This document shows, in pieces, positions 33,773 to 44,409 of a stretch of 64,000 bases of DNA. A program made the translations under genes and the position numbers. The DNA lies in NCBI RefSeq assembly GCF_000236905.1, contig NC_016530.1, forward strand, positions 472,386 to 536,385, written 5' to 3'. Source of the stretch: Tetrapisispora phaffii CBS 4417. Lineage: Eukaryota > Ascomycota > Saccharomycetes > Saccharomycetales > Saccharomycetaceae. Position 1 is the first letter of the stretch; the number at the start of each line of letters is the position of its first letter. A model generated the notes under the pieces. It was not told where the DNA came from and searched no databases. It worked only from the letters and a program-made list of their open reading frames with translations.

Positions 33773-35668
33773 ATGTCGTCTTCTGATGCAAAGGATACTT
33801 ACTCCGAGAAGCATTCAGTAAATGAAAATATCGCTGAATTTCAAACTGATTCAGATGGTGAGAAAAAAAATATTCAAAATCAATCTTTTCAAGATATCGA
33901 TGAAAATGATGTTCCAAAAACTGCCAAGAGAGCAATGGTTATTAGAAAAACTGAAATTATGGCCGCACAATACAACAAATGGTATCATCATCTTTTCCTG
34001 TTATTCACAGCATTTATTTGTGGTTATGGTTACGGGTTAGATGGTAATATTAGATACATTTATACTGGTTATGCTACATCATCATATGCTGAGCATTCCT
34101 TACTTTCAACTGTCACCGTTATTAACGCAGTTGTTTCTGCTGTGTCACAAATATATACGCCAGACTTCCAGATTGTTTTTGGTAGATTATATATTATTTT
34201 TCTGGTTGCCATTGTACTATACTCTGTAGGTACAATTATTCAATCCCAAGCCTACGATGTTCAAAGATATGCAGCAGGTGCAATTTTTTATAATGCTGGT
34301 TATTCTGGTGTCTTATTTATTCTGTTGATTATTTTGTCAGATTTTTCATCTTTGAAGTGGAGATTAGCATATCAATTTGCTCCTACTTGGCCATTCATTA
34401 TTAATACTTGGATTTCTGGTAATATTACTTCTGCAGCAAATCCAATTGAGAATTGGTCATGGGACATTGGTATGCGGGCATTCATCATTCCATTATCATG
34501 TCTTCCATTTATTGCATGCATGATCCACATGGAATGGAAGGCCAGAAAAACTCCAGAATGGAAAGAACTTCTGAAAGAAAAAACTTTCTATGAAGAACAT
34601 AACGGTTTATGGGGTACTCTAGTTGAATTATTTTGGAGATTGGATGTCGCTGGTCTTATACTAATGGGTAGTTCCTTAGGTTGCATACTTGTTCCATTGA
34701 CATTAGCTGGTGGTACAAGTAGTAAATGGAATCATGGTAATGTTATTGGTCCTTTCATATTGGGTTTTGTTTTGATTCCATTTTTTGCTCTATGGGAAAA
34801 ATTCTTTGCTAGAGACCCACTGTTACCTGCAAAATTAGTGAAAGATCGTGGTGTCTGGTCAGCAATGGGTATTTCATTTTTGATTGATTTTATCTATTAT
34901 ATGGCAGCTGATTATCTATATACCGTTTTAATTGTTGCTGTTGATGAAAGTGTTAAATCAGCTACCAGAATTAGTAGTCTATCCTCTTTCGTTTCAACTG
35001 TTGCTTCTCCATTTTTTGCCCTTTATTTAACTAGGTGTTCAAGATTAAAACCTTGGATTATGTTAGGTTGCTCGTTATGGATGTTGGCAATGGGTTTACT
35101 TTACTATTTCAGAGGTGGCCGTGAATCACATTCAGGCATCATTGGTGCTCTATGTGTCTGGGGTGTTGGTACTACTCTGTTTACATATCCAGTTACCGTT
35201 TCGGTTCAAGCTGCTGTTTCTCATGAAAATATGGCAACTGTTACCGCTGCAAATTATACTTTATACAGAATAGGTTCTGCTATTGGTGCAGCTGTTTCAG
35301 GAGCAATCTGGACTCAGACCTTATATAAGCAATTGTACAAACATTTGCAAGACATTGCACTAGCTACAGCAGCATATTCATCACCATATACATTTACCAC
35401 TAATTATGCCTGGGGCACCCCCCCGGAAAGAGAAGCTGTTGTTCAAGCTTACAGATATGTCCAAAGATTGGAAACTGTTGTTGCTCTAGTTTTCTGCGTT
35501 CCTTTGATAGCCTTTTCATTATGTTTAAGGGATGCACGTTTAACAGATGAAGTTGCACATGGAAATATCGCCGAAGGTGAAATAATAGTTAAATCTGACA
35601 GCGATCCAATTTCTGAATTTTTTGTTAAGATATTCAGAAGAAAACATGTTGTAGCGGATGATGAATAA
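33773..35668 (+). CDS. ARN1: ARN-family siderophore-iron transporter (Arn1/Arn2-like)
   Basis: A 631-residue major-facilitator protein with about 14 membrane segments; ARN proteins are usually 615-640. Family blocks are clear: FICGYGYGLDGNIRYIYTGY, SQAYDVQRYAAGAIFYNAGY, WPFIINTWISGNIT, LGCILVPLTLAGG and HSGIIGALCVWGVGTTLFTYPV. Such proteins import ferric siderophores such as ferrichrome by proton symport at endosome and plasma membranes. Position after CBP2 suggests YHL040C (ARN1). Oddity: residues 127-134 (IYTPDFQI), just before VFGR, do not match the family's FARLSD. The neighbouring frame over 34156-34173 does encode YARLPD, so a -1/+1 pair of shifts has scrambled MFS motif A. Confidence 0.9.
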   Translation: MSSSDAKDTYSEKHSVNENIAEFQTDSDGEKKNIQNQSFQDIDENDVPKTAKRAMVIRKTEIMAAQYNKWYHHLFLLFTAFICGYGYGLDGNIRYIYTGYATSSYAEHSLLSTVTVINAVVSAVSQIYTPDFQIVFGRLYIIFLVAIVLYSVGTIIQSQAYDVQRYAAGAIFYNAGYSGVLFILLIILSDFSSLKWRLAYQFAPTWPFIINTWISGNITSAANPIENWSWDIGMRAFIIPLSCLPFIACMIHMEWKARKTPEWKELLKEKTFYEEHNGLWGTLVELFWRLDVAGLILMGSSLGCILVPLTLAGGTSSKWNHGNVIGPFILGFVLIPFFALWEKFFARDPLLPAKLVKDRGVWSAMGISFLIDFIYYMAADYLYTVLIVAVDESVKSATRISSLSSFVSTVASPFFALYLTRCSRLKPWIMLGCSLWMLAMGLLYYFRGGRESHSGIIGALCVWGVGTTLFTYPVTVSVQAAVSHENMATVTAANYTLYRIGSAIGAAVSGAIWTQTLYKQLYKHLQDIALATAAYSSPYTFTTNYAWGTPPEREAVVQAYRYVQRLETVVALVFCVPLIAFSLCLRDARLTDEVAHGNIAEGEIIVKSDSDPISEFFVKIFRRKHVVADDE

Positions 35669-38559
35669 GTTTTGTTTATAATAGTTAAACATAGAGTTAG
35701 AAACATTAGAATTAATAACAGTATATAATTCATTTAATTGCATATTATTAAAATAGTAAATGTTGTATTTTGTATATACGTAACCATCGACTATTATAGA
35801 TAATGAACCACATCTGATTAGCGTTAAAAAGTATTCGCTTATATTCCTAATTCCTTTTGACCACAAATTCTTTAACGTTCATATTAGTAACTTATTATAT
35901 ATCGATTCATATAATTCAATTTTGGTTACATTTGATATCTTGGAATTTCGATAACATAATGGAGCTCTTTTTTTTGAATCGTCTTTCCCAAAATTGATTC
36001 ATGTCTTTTATTGTTAATTGAATAAAAAATATCAAAATTTTTAATCTTTTTGCCTACTTTAGAATTGTCACTTCTAAGTATTGTAATTGAGAAGAGATGT
36101 TGAAAACCTAGAAGTTGACTGTACTTAATTGTCTTTGAATAGAGTTATAAGAAATGCATACTTCCTGTGCTAGGAGTTCCAGAGATATATCATCCGACAA
36201 TAGGAGAAAAAATATGGAACTTTAATATCGTAATTAATAATATGTCACATATTGAAATGTATGTTTTGAACTTCTATTAAGATATCATCATATCTATCGA
36301 GTTTTTATCAATGGTCAAGAAATTGACGGCATAAAACTATTCCTACAGGAACTAGGCAATTTAGATTGTCTTAACATATTGTTTTTTTTCTAAGGCTTGG
36401 TAATATCTCTGTATATCACTTCTCATATCACTACTGTTCTAGTTTATTTAAGAAAGATACTTCTCATGTATACTTGCATATAACTGGTTTTAAGGTGCTA
36501 AAAATGATAAGCAGCATTTTTTAAAGAATCTGTTAATTTTATGAAAACCAACCATTTTTCATTTACTTTCTGAGTTTTGTACCAAAAACCTTAAAATTAT
36601 ATGCAGCTATAATTAAAGTCTTGGTATTTATGCTTAACTTTTTAAACTGCAGTAAAGTTTATAATATCCTATTTAATCTTGAATTGACTCTTTAAAAATA
36701 TGGCAGTTAATCTGCGAATATTTCAATTTTTCTAAGCATAATGAACGGTAAACTTAGAACCAGAATAATTCCATCAATAAAGATGATGCACTGTTTTATT
36801 ACTGTATTCTATTAAAGAAATTATTGCACTTGTACAGGACAATTTCCAGACACAATTCCAGTAAGAAAGCTGCTTCTTCACCTGAAAAAATCTAAACTGC
36901 CCAACATTTAACTTATGATATTATTTTTGAATTGTTATTTTTAAACAGGCATTCTTAAGCACTCCAGATTTTTCTATTTATATGTAGATCAATATAGCTG
37001 TGGTTACAATTTGGGTGTTTAGGATATGATTTAAGAGTCAAATAGACGAAACAACAAAACTAATTGCAAGTTAATCAATGGGGTTTCATTAACAACCGAA
37101 CTTTAAAACGCAGTCTAAAAAACAACAGGTGCTAAAATAAAATGCTGACAACTTTTGTAGGTTTCATTGTTTTGTTTTATTTAATATGTAGGTTGTATAG
37201 TATGTTATTTTTGTTATTAATTTGCTAGTAATATGGAAAAAAACTTTATATTCAAACCATTGTCACTCTACCATAACTAATCCTCAATTTAACCTTTAGT
37301 TATCTAGAATTCTGAGACATATAATCATTTAACGATTCATTGAAAACGAATAGTTGCTGCTGTTTGTAAAACTGTTGATCATTTAATTTCTCGTTTTTTA
37401 TAATACTGTTTAATTTGCAAGATATCATTTTGCCCTTTAGCATTTCCTTTGAGGCATTGCTATTTAGCCTGTTTTCCTAGGTGAAGCTACTAACTAACAC
37501 ATGTGAATATATGGATCAATTATACCTTTTCACCAATAAATGAATAAGACTAAAAATATCGACACATTCGCAAAATACTCAAATGAACCGATTGCTTTGG
37601 GTGAACATGAATTGACGTATGAGATTCTGCGCTTTTAGTTATAACACCTCCACAGGAACAGTTTAAATTAGCTGATACATTTTAAAAAACAAAATGCACC
37701 TTGTTATATATCCGTAACATAATATTGTATTTTTATTTACAAGTTAAAATGAGTAGTACCATAGTACATCAACGTTTCAGAATATGATTATGATTAGATG
37801 CTAGTAAATTATAAATATTGCAATTTAGTACACTTAGTAAGGCATTGTGAAATTTCGAGAGAATAACTATAATTGCATTTTCTACAGTAATAGTGACTTA
37901 GTTACCATTAATTTTTACTATAACGGCTCAAAGAATTTGCAATGAAATGGGATGCAGAGTTTATTACGAATGAATAGTAAGGTAATAAATAGTCAATTAG
38001 TGAATGCAACGGATAGTTCGAATAACAAATACGAGCCCAAGCAAGCGTTATGTTACCAAATATTATCAGAACATTAAGCAAACATTGCATTTAGATCACT
38101 CATATTACATATAAAAACAATAGAATGAGGTGCGGAATCATGCCGCACCGGATTGTTAAGATCTGAAAAATTGAAAGTTTCATGTAAAGAAGTATAGAAT
38201 CTTTTGGCAAATTAATTTAAATAAAATAAGCGTAGTCAATTAAAGAAATAAATTACAATAAAAAATACTTGTGAAATACGAGTCGAACATGATTTGCCTG
38301 TCAAGTATTCAGAATCTCAGCAAAGTTAATTATACAAAAATTCACACTTAATTTTATATCCCGTTGCACCCAAAAGTTTGCCAATGAAAGATGCATTTTC
38401 AAAACATTCATTTTCAAAAGAATGTGCACCTCTTTCATCCAACTGCTATATAAGCAGGCTGTATTGATTAGAAATATTTTTTGAAATAATGAGATTTCTT
38501 TCAGTTCAGTATTTTTATTAACAGTTTTGACGATAATTATCCACTACACAGAACAAATC
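35669..38559. other. 2.9-kb AT-rich region without genes, containing the promoter of the small GPI protein
   Basis: Very AT-rich; all six frames are broken at short intervals. No decayed gene, LTR or RNA could be recognised. The last 200 bp hold an Aft-type box (38365-38372) and TATATAAG (38447-38454). Confidence 0.55.
38365..38372 (+). promoter_or_regulatory. Aft-type iron-regulon box upstream of the small GPI protein gene
   Basis: TGCACCCA matches YRCACCCR. It stands 75 bp before a TATA box (TATATAAG, 38447-38454) and about 190-220 bp before the candidate start codons, a promoter-like arrangement. A weaker TGCACCT occurs at 38425. Confidence 0.55.
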
Positions 38560-38874
38560 ATGGGAACATCTAACTTAGGAAGATTAACAATGAAATTATC
38601 AACTATTTTTTGTGCTGTTATAACAACAGTCGTTGTATCTGTTGCTGATAGTTCAAGAGCTGCTTCTGCTTTCTCTGCTTCTGTCTCAGCTGCTTCTCAT
38701 GCATCAGCTGCATCTTCATACTGGGCAGCTCACTCAACTGATCCATCAATGATATCTAAACATTCCCAATACTTATCATACGCTTCTTCGAAGTCAGCCA
38801 ACGATGCTGCTGTTATGGAACATCTTATTCCAGCATCTGGATTAGCTGCTGTCGTTGCAATGTTATTATTATGA
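38560..38874 (+). CDS. Small Ser/Ala-rich GPI-type cell-wall protein
   Basis: 104 residues from the ATG at 38560, or 94 from the ATG at 38590, which begins directly with a signal peptide (MKLSTIFCAVITTVVVSVA) and is the likelier start. The frame also runs upstream to a TTG that yeast would not use. After the signal peptide comes a Ser/Ala-rich stretch (SRAASAFSASVSAASHASAA). The end is hydrophobic (IPASGLAAVVAMLLL) after a small-residue region (SKSANDAA), as for GPI attachment. Size and tail recall Cwp2/Tir-type mannoproteins, but no family can be named. Together with the Aft-type box and the nearby ARN gene, a role like that of the Fit proteins (wall retention of siderophore iron) is possible but unproven. 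Confidence 0.6.
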   Translation: MGTSNLGRLTMKLSTIFCAVITTVVVSVADSSRAASAFSASVSAASHASAASSYWAAHSTDPSMISKHSQYLSYASSKSANDAAVMEHLIPASGLAAVVAMLLL

Positions 38875-40889
38875 GCAGCGAATGAAAGTATTTTGACTTC
38901 AAAGTTTAAGATATGTTGTTTCTCTAATGATTTTTATTTTAATATGAACTTTAGAAAATAAAAAGTTTAATCTCTGCATAGTTGTTATAAGAATAATTTT
39001 TGTTTTAATTTTTATATAACTTTCTTTTCTAAGTGGTTTAAAAACATATTGTAGTAATAAATGACACTTTAACCTTTGGAAATCACATGTTATATAAATG
39101 TGGATTTAGAAGTAAATTGATAGAACATTAGCTAACCATATCTACCTTCATAAATATAAATGAATCATTTATGAGAATTCTGTTTAATCAAAAATTACTT
39201 TTTAAAAATCAAAGTTATATTCTTATACTCACTAAATGTAACATATATACGCAACACTTTCCAACATAATAATGTTTGTTGAAGTATAACAACTGTCATG
39301 ATGTCGCTGATATAGTTCTCAATTACTATTTTGCTGCCGTCATCGATCATAAATTATCAAAGTATCATCTTAAAATCAGTCTGTACGACGTTTCAATACC
39401 AATAACTAACATTTATTCATAAATGAATATTCAACTATAATTAATCGTAGCAGTAACCACAGATCAATCATTAAAAACTATAAACTTCTTTCAGATAAAA
39501 TAAAGGTTTATTGACTAGTAAAATCGTTTATCATTAGATTTTATTTGATTATTCATTGTTAAGAGTCGGTAATTTATTATAATTCTCCGTGGGGATCTAT
39601 ATAAAATTTACTAATTACACAAGTTGATTAAGACAGTTTGAATTATCTTACATGGCTGGAAAAACCTTGGTATTTATACCAATGATTTCTGTCACGATCA
39701 CGAAACCATTCCATTTTCGAAAGTTATATTAAATATATTGAGTGGTTTTAATTTCCAATTTGGATTGTGACGTTCGCCTATTTCAGTTATACGAATAACA
39801 AACTATCACGAATGTGATATTTGCTCTTTCCTAATTCAAGTATGTGTTATCCTATTTGGTCAAACATTAAATAAAATTTAGGTACGATATAAATATTTAC
39901 AACAATTTTTATATATCCAACAGAAACATATAAGCATTGGCATTATTATTTAAAGCTAATAATTTCAAATTGATCTATAATAGTATAATTGTGTATAATA
40001 ATAGCAGATTGAGCAGGGATCAAATATATATTACCATCGTCAATAGTTATATCTGCATATTCTCCATCACTAATTGAATATATACTATTACAGTCAATAG
40101 TTATATTTCATATTCACATTATTATTTAACTTTACCTTCAACTATAGCTTCAACTAATTTTGACTTTGTGGAACTACATATTTACATGTAGGATTAGTAT
40201 TACCTAATATGAAGGTGAATTATGTATAAATAAGTATGTTTTGATACATTGTGATATTGATGTGGTACAGATATTTGGCAGCACCGGAAGGACAGAGGAA
40301 TGAAATGCTTTGACATGGAGTGGTAATAGATTAAAGTGGTAAGTGAAATATAGAGCTAAGTTGTGATCATTTAATATATAATTATGATGTGATAAGAAGT
40401 TCAGATAATTGTGGTATGGTATATATAGTTCATAACTAATAAAAATAAATATATGACTCTAAATGGAAATGATATTTTGAGTATTTTCAAATGTAAGTTA
40501 TTCCAATTATTCTTCCACCATAATTAATATTAGGCTATGAATAACAAATATCCCAAATATATCTTTTAGTTATCTATTTGTACTTTTAGTAATCGTTGAA
40601 CCTCCTAAAACATTAAATGAGCGAGCCTCTCAAAACATATAGAGACAACAATCATATATTATATTTTCACTAAAGGTCTATATATAAAATAGAGTAAACG
40701 TGAACTACTACTTATTCTGTGTATATCGTTAATAATATAATTTTGATAAAAGGAAATCTTTAGGTCAACAGGAGCAATCTTTTATACACCCATGTTGTGG
40801 TTGTAATCACATGAGCTGATGCAAATATTAATAATCATATCATTTCTCACAGAAGAAAAGTCCACAAAGTAACATAGGTCATAACATTT
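38875..40889. other. 2-kb gene-free region with R1 repeat copy A
   Basis: AT-rich, with no intact gene. Contains R1 copy A at 39538-39920. In the orientation that serves as a promoter elsewhere, A points left into 38875-39530, where no open frame remains. Confidence 0.5.
39538..39920 (-). repeat. R1 dispersed repeat, copy A (orphan promoter-like element)
   Basis: Shares most of its length with copies B, C and D. Common blocks include TTGTTAAGAGTC, GTGGGGATCTA, ACAAGTTGATTAAGA, GATTTCTGTCACGATCACG, AAGTTATATTAAATATATTG and TATGTGTTATCCTAT. It carries the hairpin TTGGTATTTATACCAA at 39667-39682. In copies B and C the same element ends just before an ATG. Here the matching end faces no gene, so it is a promoter left behind or a moved copy. 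Confidence 0.85.
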
Positions 40890-41818
40890 TCAATGTCCTG
40901 TGTCGCAGGATAACCAGGTTACAGTTTCAGTTTCCTCTGCATAGAACATACGCAGAGATAGTTGCCAATCTTGATCTTTTCCGTTTTCTTCAAAAGTATA
41001 TAATTTTAAAAAATCTGTTTGCCAACTTTCAGTCTCATCCTTTGTAATTATTTCACGATTTGAGCCTGTAATTCGTTGCTGCTATAAACTCCTGCCCACT
41101 GTTTTTGGATAGCACAATAATCGGTAATGAAATAGCCCTTACAAAGGGGATATACCTTCGTCGCTGTTCTTTTACTAATATTTAAAGAATCTGTAGACGA
41201 TCAAGTAACAATGTCCCACAAGTGGCATTTTTGGTCTTATAATAACGTCATAATGGTATCCAGAGGTGGTATTATGTACTTGGACAACAATATCACTGTT
41301 TCCTATATTACTTCTTGTTTCTAATCTTGAATTATTGTTGTCAACTAACACACCACCATTCTCAATGAATGCAGAAGCTATTCCATCATGTACGCTACCC
41401 AGGCTACTAGTACGATTGCTAGAGATAAAATGGCTCTCTTATTAAAGGAACCACCAAGGAAGTCACCATTAGGTCCCAATCCACTATGCCAACCCATTGT
41501 TCCTGTAATAACATTTTGAATAGCACCTCTGACTAAATCGAAAATTCCGTCCTCACAATCAGTGTTTGCAGGATCCTCATGTTTGGCTTTGCAAGCGTCA
41601 CGGGTATCCTGCATCCGTTGAATCCATCTAATTGGCCCTCCATCAGAAGCAAGAAAAAAACCCCACCATCCTACTTTACATAAAAATGGATCATTAACAT
41701 CAAAATGCTGATATAGCAATGATGTAGCAATGAAAGGAATTTGTTCATAATATGGAAATGATCCTGAAACACATACCAAAAGTGTCACTGAAATACCAAA
41801 AATATAATTCAACTTCAT
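40890..41818 (-). pseudogene. Broken gene for a secreted, Kex2-type protein (killer-preprotoxin-like layout)
   Basis: The first part (41818 to 41378) is an intact 146-codon frame. It has a signal peptide (MKLNYIFGISVTLLVCVSG), then a hydrophobic Gly/Trp segment with CKVGWWGFF (residues 47-55), a charged stretch with Cys76 and Cys88, and a Lys-Arg site at 127-128. Downstream, coding-like frames carry on in other phases to 40890 with at least two breaks; these pieces contain N-glycosylation sites and a final Cys. The same order (signal, hydrophobic Cys domain, KR, C-terminal domain) is seen at 43046-44108. Killer preprotoxins have this plan, but no sequence identity to a named toxin is claimed. 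Breaks may be decay or sequencing error. An open GTG upstream (41833) is not used. Confidence 0.6.
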
Positions 41819-43045
41819 ATTGATGGTTCTCACTGTTTTTTCTTATTTTTTATCATTCATCAATTGGAGTACCGAGAAATAACATACGAAATTTTATTAA
41901 TATCCGGCGGTTTATATAGTACGATATGGTAAACAATTTGTATAATATTTTGAACAAGTTTTTATTGAACATCAAATAAATATGCAATATTGGTACAACA
42001 ATGATTGTCTCCAGTAACAATGCAGTCGTTGTCCTGTAACTGGATAAGTTAGTGTATCAATTGAGTTAGAAATTAAGTAACTATTCACAATATTTCCTTA
42101 AAGGCTACGGAGAACCCTGCATATTGCGCACCGCTAAATGCAATCGGAAATAAAACATCTCATATCTTCGTACTGTGAGTATTTCAAGCTCAGTTTTCTC
42201 GCCTAGCAACACCGCATTGTTCTATATATGTATATATAGTCACTGGAAGCTCAGAACAGTTCGCAGCAAAATATTCTTGTTGCTATGAATTTCAACCGTT
42301 GTCCATAGATTTCTGGGCGTATTTTATTGGCAGCTTCGAAATTTGAAATTTTCAAATTTCTTCTTCCCTCTGCGCGGCAACGAAAGACAATATGCACCAA
42401 AATAGAGCGGCAGAACAGTTATGCTTCAATATGCAGATGATGAAAAGTTTGCAACCAAGGAAACTGTTAAGTTGCAATTGGATAGGTTGAATTGGAAAAG
42501 TTTGTTCTAATCTTCACTCCTGAGATAAGGATTTAGTCGTCGAATAACTTTATTAATGTTTAAAGATTTGTTGTTTTGGATATAAACATTGTTGAAAATA
42601 TTTATATCTTGCCTAATTTTATTTAGTGTTTGGCCATATAGGATAACACATACTTGAATTAGGAAAGAGCAAATATCACATTCGTGATAGTTTGTTATTC
42701 GTATAACTGAAATAGGCGACGTCACAATCCAAGTTGGTAATTAAAATCACTCGATATATTTAACGTGTCTTTCGAAGATAGAATCGTTTCGTGATCGTGA
42801 CAGAAATCATTGGTATAAATACCAAGGTTTTTCCAGCCATGTAAGATAATTCAAACTGTCTTAATCAACTTGTATAATTAGTATATTTTATGAATTACTT
42901 ATTTTATATAGATCCGAGGGCATTATTTAATTAATTGTATATGTATATCAGCATAATATACAGCTTAACCAAAAAAATTCTGTTTTCGATTTGTTGATAA
43001 TTTATAACGAATTATATGCCTGAAATTTAATATAAGAATTGTTTC
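41819..43045. other. Divergent spacer with R1 copy B
   Basis: Between the two divergent secreted-protein loci. Holds a 23-bp near-perfect palindrome (42338-42360, 11-bp arms GAAATTTGAAA) and R1 copy B (42562-42925), which ends about 120 bp before the ATG at 43046. The 72-codon minus-strand frame inside R1 (42507-42725) is not preserved in other copies. Confidence 0.6.
42562..42925 (+). repeat. R1 dispersed repeat, copy B (promoter position)
   Basis: Inverted relative to A and C on the map, but read toward the gene at 43046 it has the same direction as copy C read toward the gene at 45291. It includes TTGGTATAAATACCAA at 42810-42825 and CTTAATCAACTTGT followed by a TATA-rich stretch. Its place upstream of a secreted-protein gene argues that R1 acts as a shared promoter. 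Confidence 0.85.
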
Positions 43046-44108
43046 ATGCTTTCATTTGCACAAGAAAATCGCAAATTACACTTTTGTAAACTTCTCTTAT
43101 TGTTTATTAATCTATTTATTGTTTCATGTGCACCAACCTCCATATCGTCAAATTCCACAGATTATGTAGCATATTTGCCAAATTTGTTACCACTAGAACA
43201 GTCATATAATATATCTGCATCCTTGAGGTGGCAGCAAATTATGTCACATGATTTTACGCCACTAAATAAGAGATGCAAGTTGGACAACTGTAAATTGGGT
43301 TGGTGTTGGTATGGCTGGTTTTGGTGGTGCGGGTATTACTCTTGCATCAATTAGTAAATATTGTTGCAAAAAAGACCCTGTTTCAGGGCAAGATACTTTC
43401 CGTGACTGTAGATGGTCATGCGTTTTAGCGAGTATCAGTACTCTATTAGTAGTTGTTGGCGCATCTTTGGCCACAGGAAACTGGCCTACTGAAGGAGCAA
43501 TAGGTGGACTAAATCATAATAATAAAAGAAATATTGATTATAAAAACTATACTTCTATTAATAAAATGATAGAGAATTTTAATTCTATTGGTTTAACAGT
43601 CCATGATACGTGGGGTAACAATTATTTTGAAATTGGAGAAAAATTATATGCAACAAATACATGGTTTAGGTTACATGCACCTGGTTTTGGTCCGGTTGCA
43701 AATATTTATATTAGCCCTGAAAATTCTTATCTCACAACAACGCATCCTAATGATCACATGAATAATCCTCGAAATAGAAAGTTGGTAGATTATACGGAGC
43801 GGTACGATTCATCATTTTGGTTGGGTGGGGGTTTGATCACCTCTTACTGTCGTTACAACAAAGGAGGTTCGGATCTTGCTGCACCTAAAGATACAAATAT
43901 TATTTTTCCGGCAATAAACTCTCTTCAGCATATTTTTACAGAAGTTTATGGCCCATATCACTGGATTATCAATGAAAATAACCTTTCAAACAGGCATATA
44001 GCAGAAGGAGTTTTAAGTTACTCTGATACATACGATGGTACCAGGCCTGGCTTTCTGCCTACTGGTGGTATCCCATCTGTGTGTTATGGTGACCACGACG
44101 AATTATAA
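43046..44108 (+). pseudogene. Frameshifted gene for a secreted, Kex2-type protein (killer-preprotoxin-like)
   Basis: Two overlapping frames make up one apparent gene. The first (43046-43354, 102 codons) has a hydrophobic signal segment (FCKLLLLFINLFIVSC), two NxS/T sites and a Lys-Arg site at residues 75-76. The second frame is open from 43266 to 44108. Its first ATG is at 43311, where a Gly-rich hydrophobic segment begins; it continues with YCCKKD, RDCRWSC and LLVVVGASL, then a Lys-Arg at 72-73 of that frame, then a roughly 190-residue C-terminal domain. The switch must fall in the 90-bp overlap. Whether it is a true mutation or a sequencing error is open. The domain order equals the broken locus at 40890-41818. 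R1 copy B lies upstream, R2 follows at 44200. Confidence 0.65.
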
Positions 44109-44409
44109 ATTTGTATTGTATGTTAACGTCTACGTCGCCTTCTGAGATATCCTTCTGTGAGAGAAATGGCGTAGCCCACCCTATATATAACATTAGTCGT
44201 TGAGATAGTAATTCGGTGTACTGGAAAGACATACTGCTATCAGTGTTGTTGTAATAGTAGTTGGTACAATTAGTCGAGTTGTAATTGCTTATCTTATTTC
44301 TCTATTCATTATATAAATTATATGTGACATGATTTATATACATGCCTTTTATATCTTGATGAGTTGGAGTGAGTAAATATAATTTTGTTAACACAGTTTA
44401 ACAGAAAAC
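44109..44409. other. Convergent spacer filled by R2 copy 1
   Basis: Lies between the convergent secreted-protein loci at 43046 and 45291. Mostly R2 copy 1 (44200-44400). Confidence 0.65.
44200..44400 (+). repeat. R2 dispersed repeat, copy 1
   Basis: Begins TTGAGATAGTAATT and contains GGAAAGACATACTGCTAT, AGTGTTGTTGTAATAGTA and ACAATTAGTCGAGTTGTAAT, all shared with four other copies. It ends near TTTTGTTAACACA, also present in copies 3 and 4. It stands at the 3' side of both neighbouring genes. Confidence 0.85.

Noticed and set aside
35669..38559. Search for Ty LTRs, tRNAs or decayed genes between the ARN gene and the small GPI gene
   Set aside because: No TGTTG...CAACA pair of LTR size, no B-box and no long frame were found by eye.
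42507..42725. 72-codon frame inside R1 copy B
   Set aside because: The frame is not kept in the other R1 copies, and the element behaves as a 5' flank.
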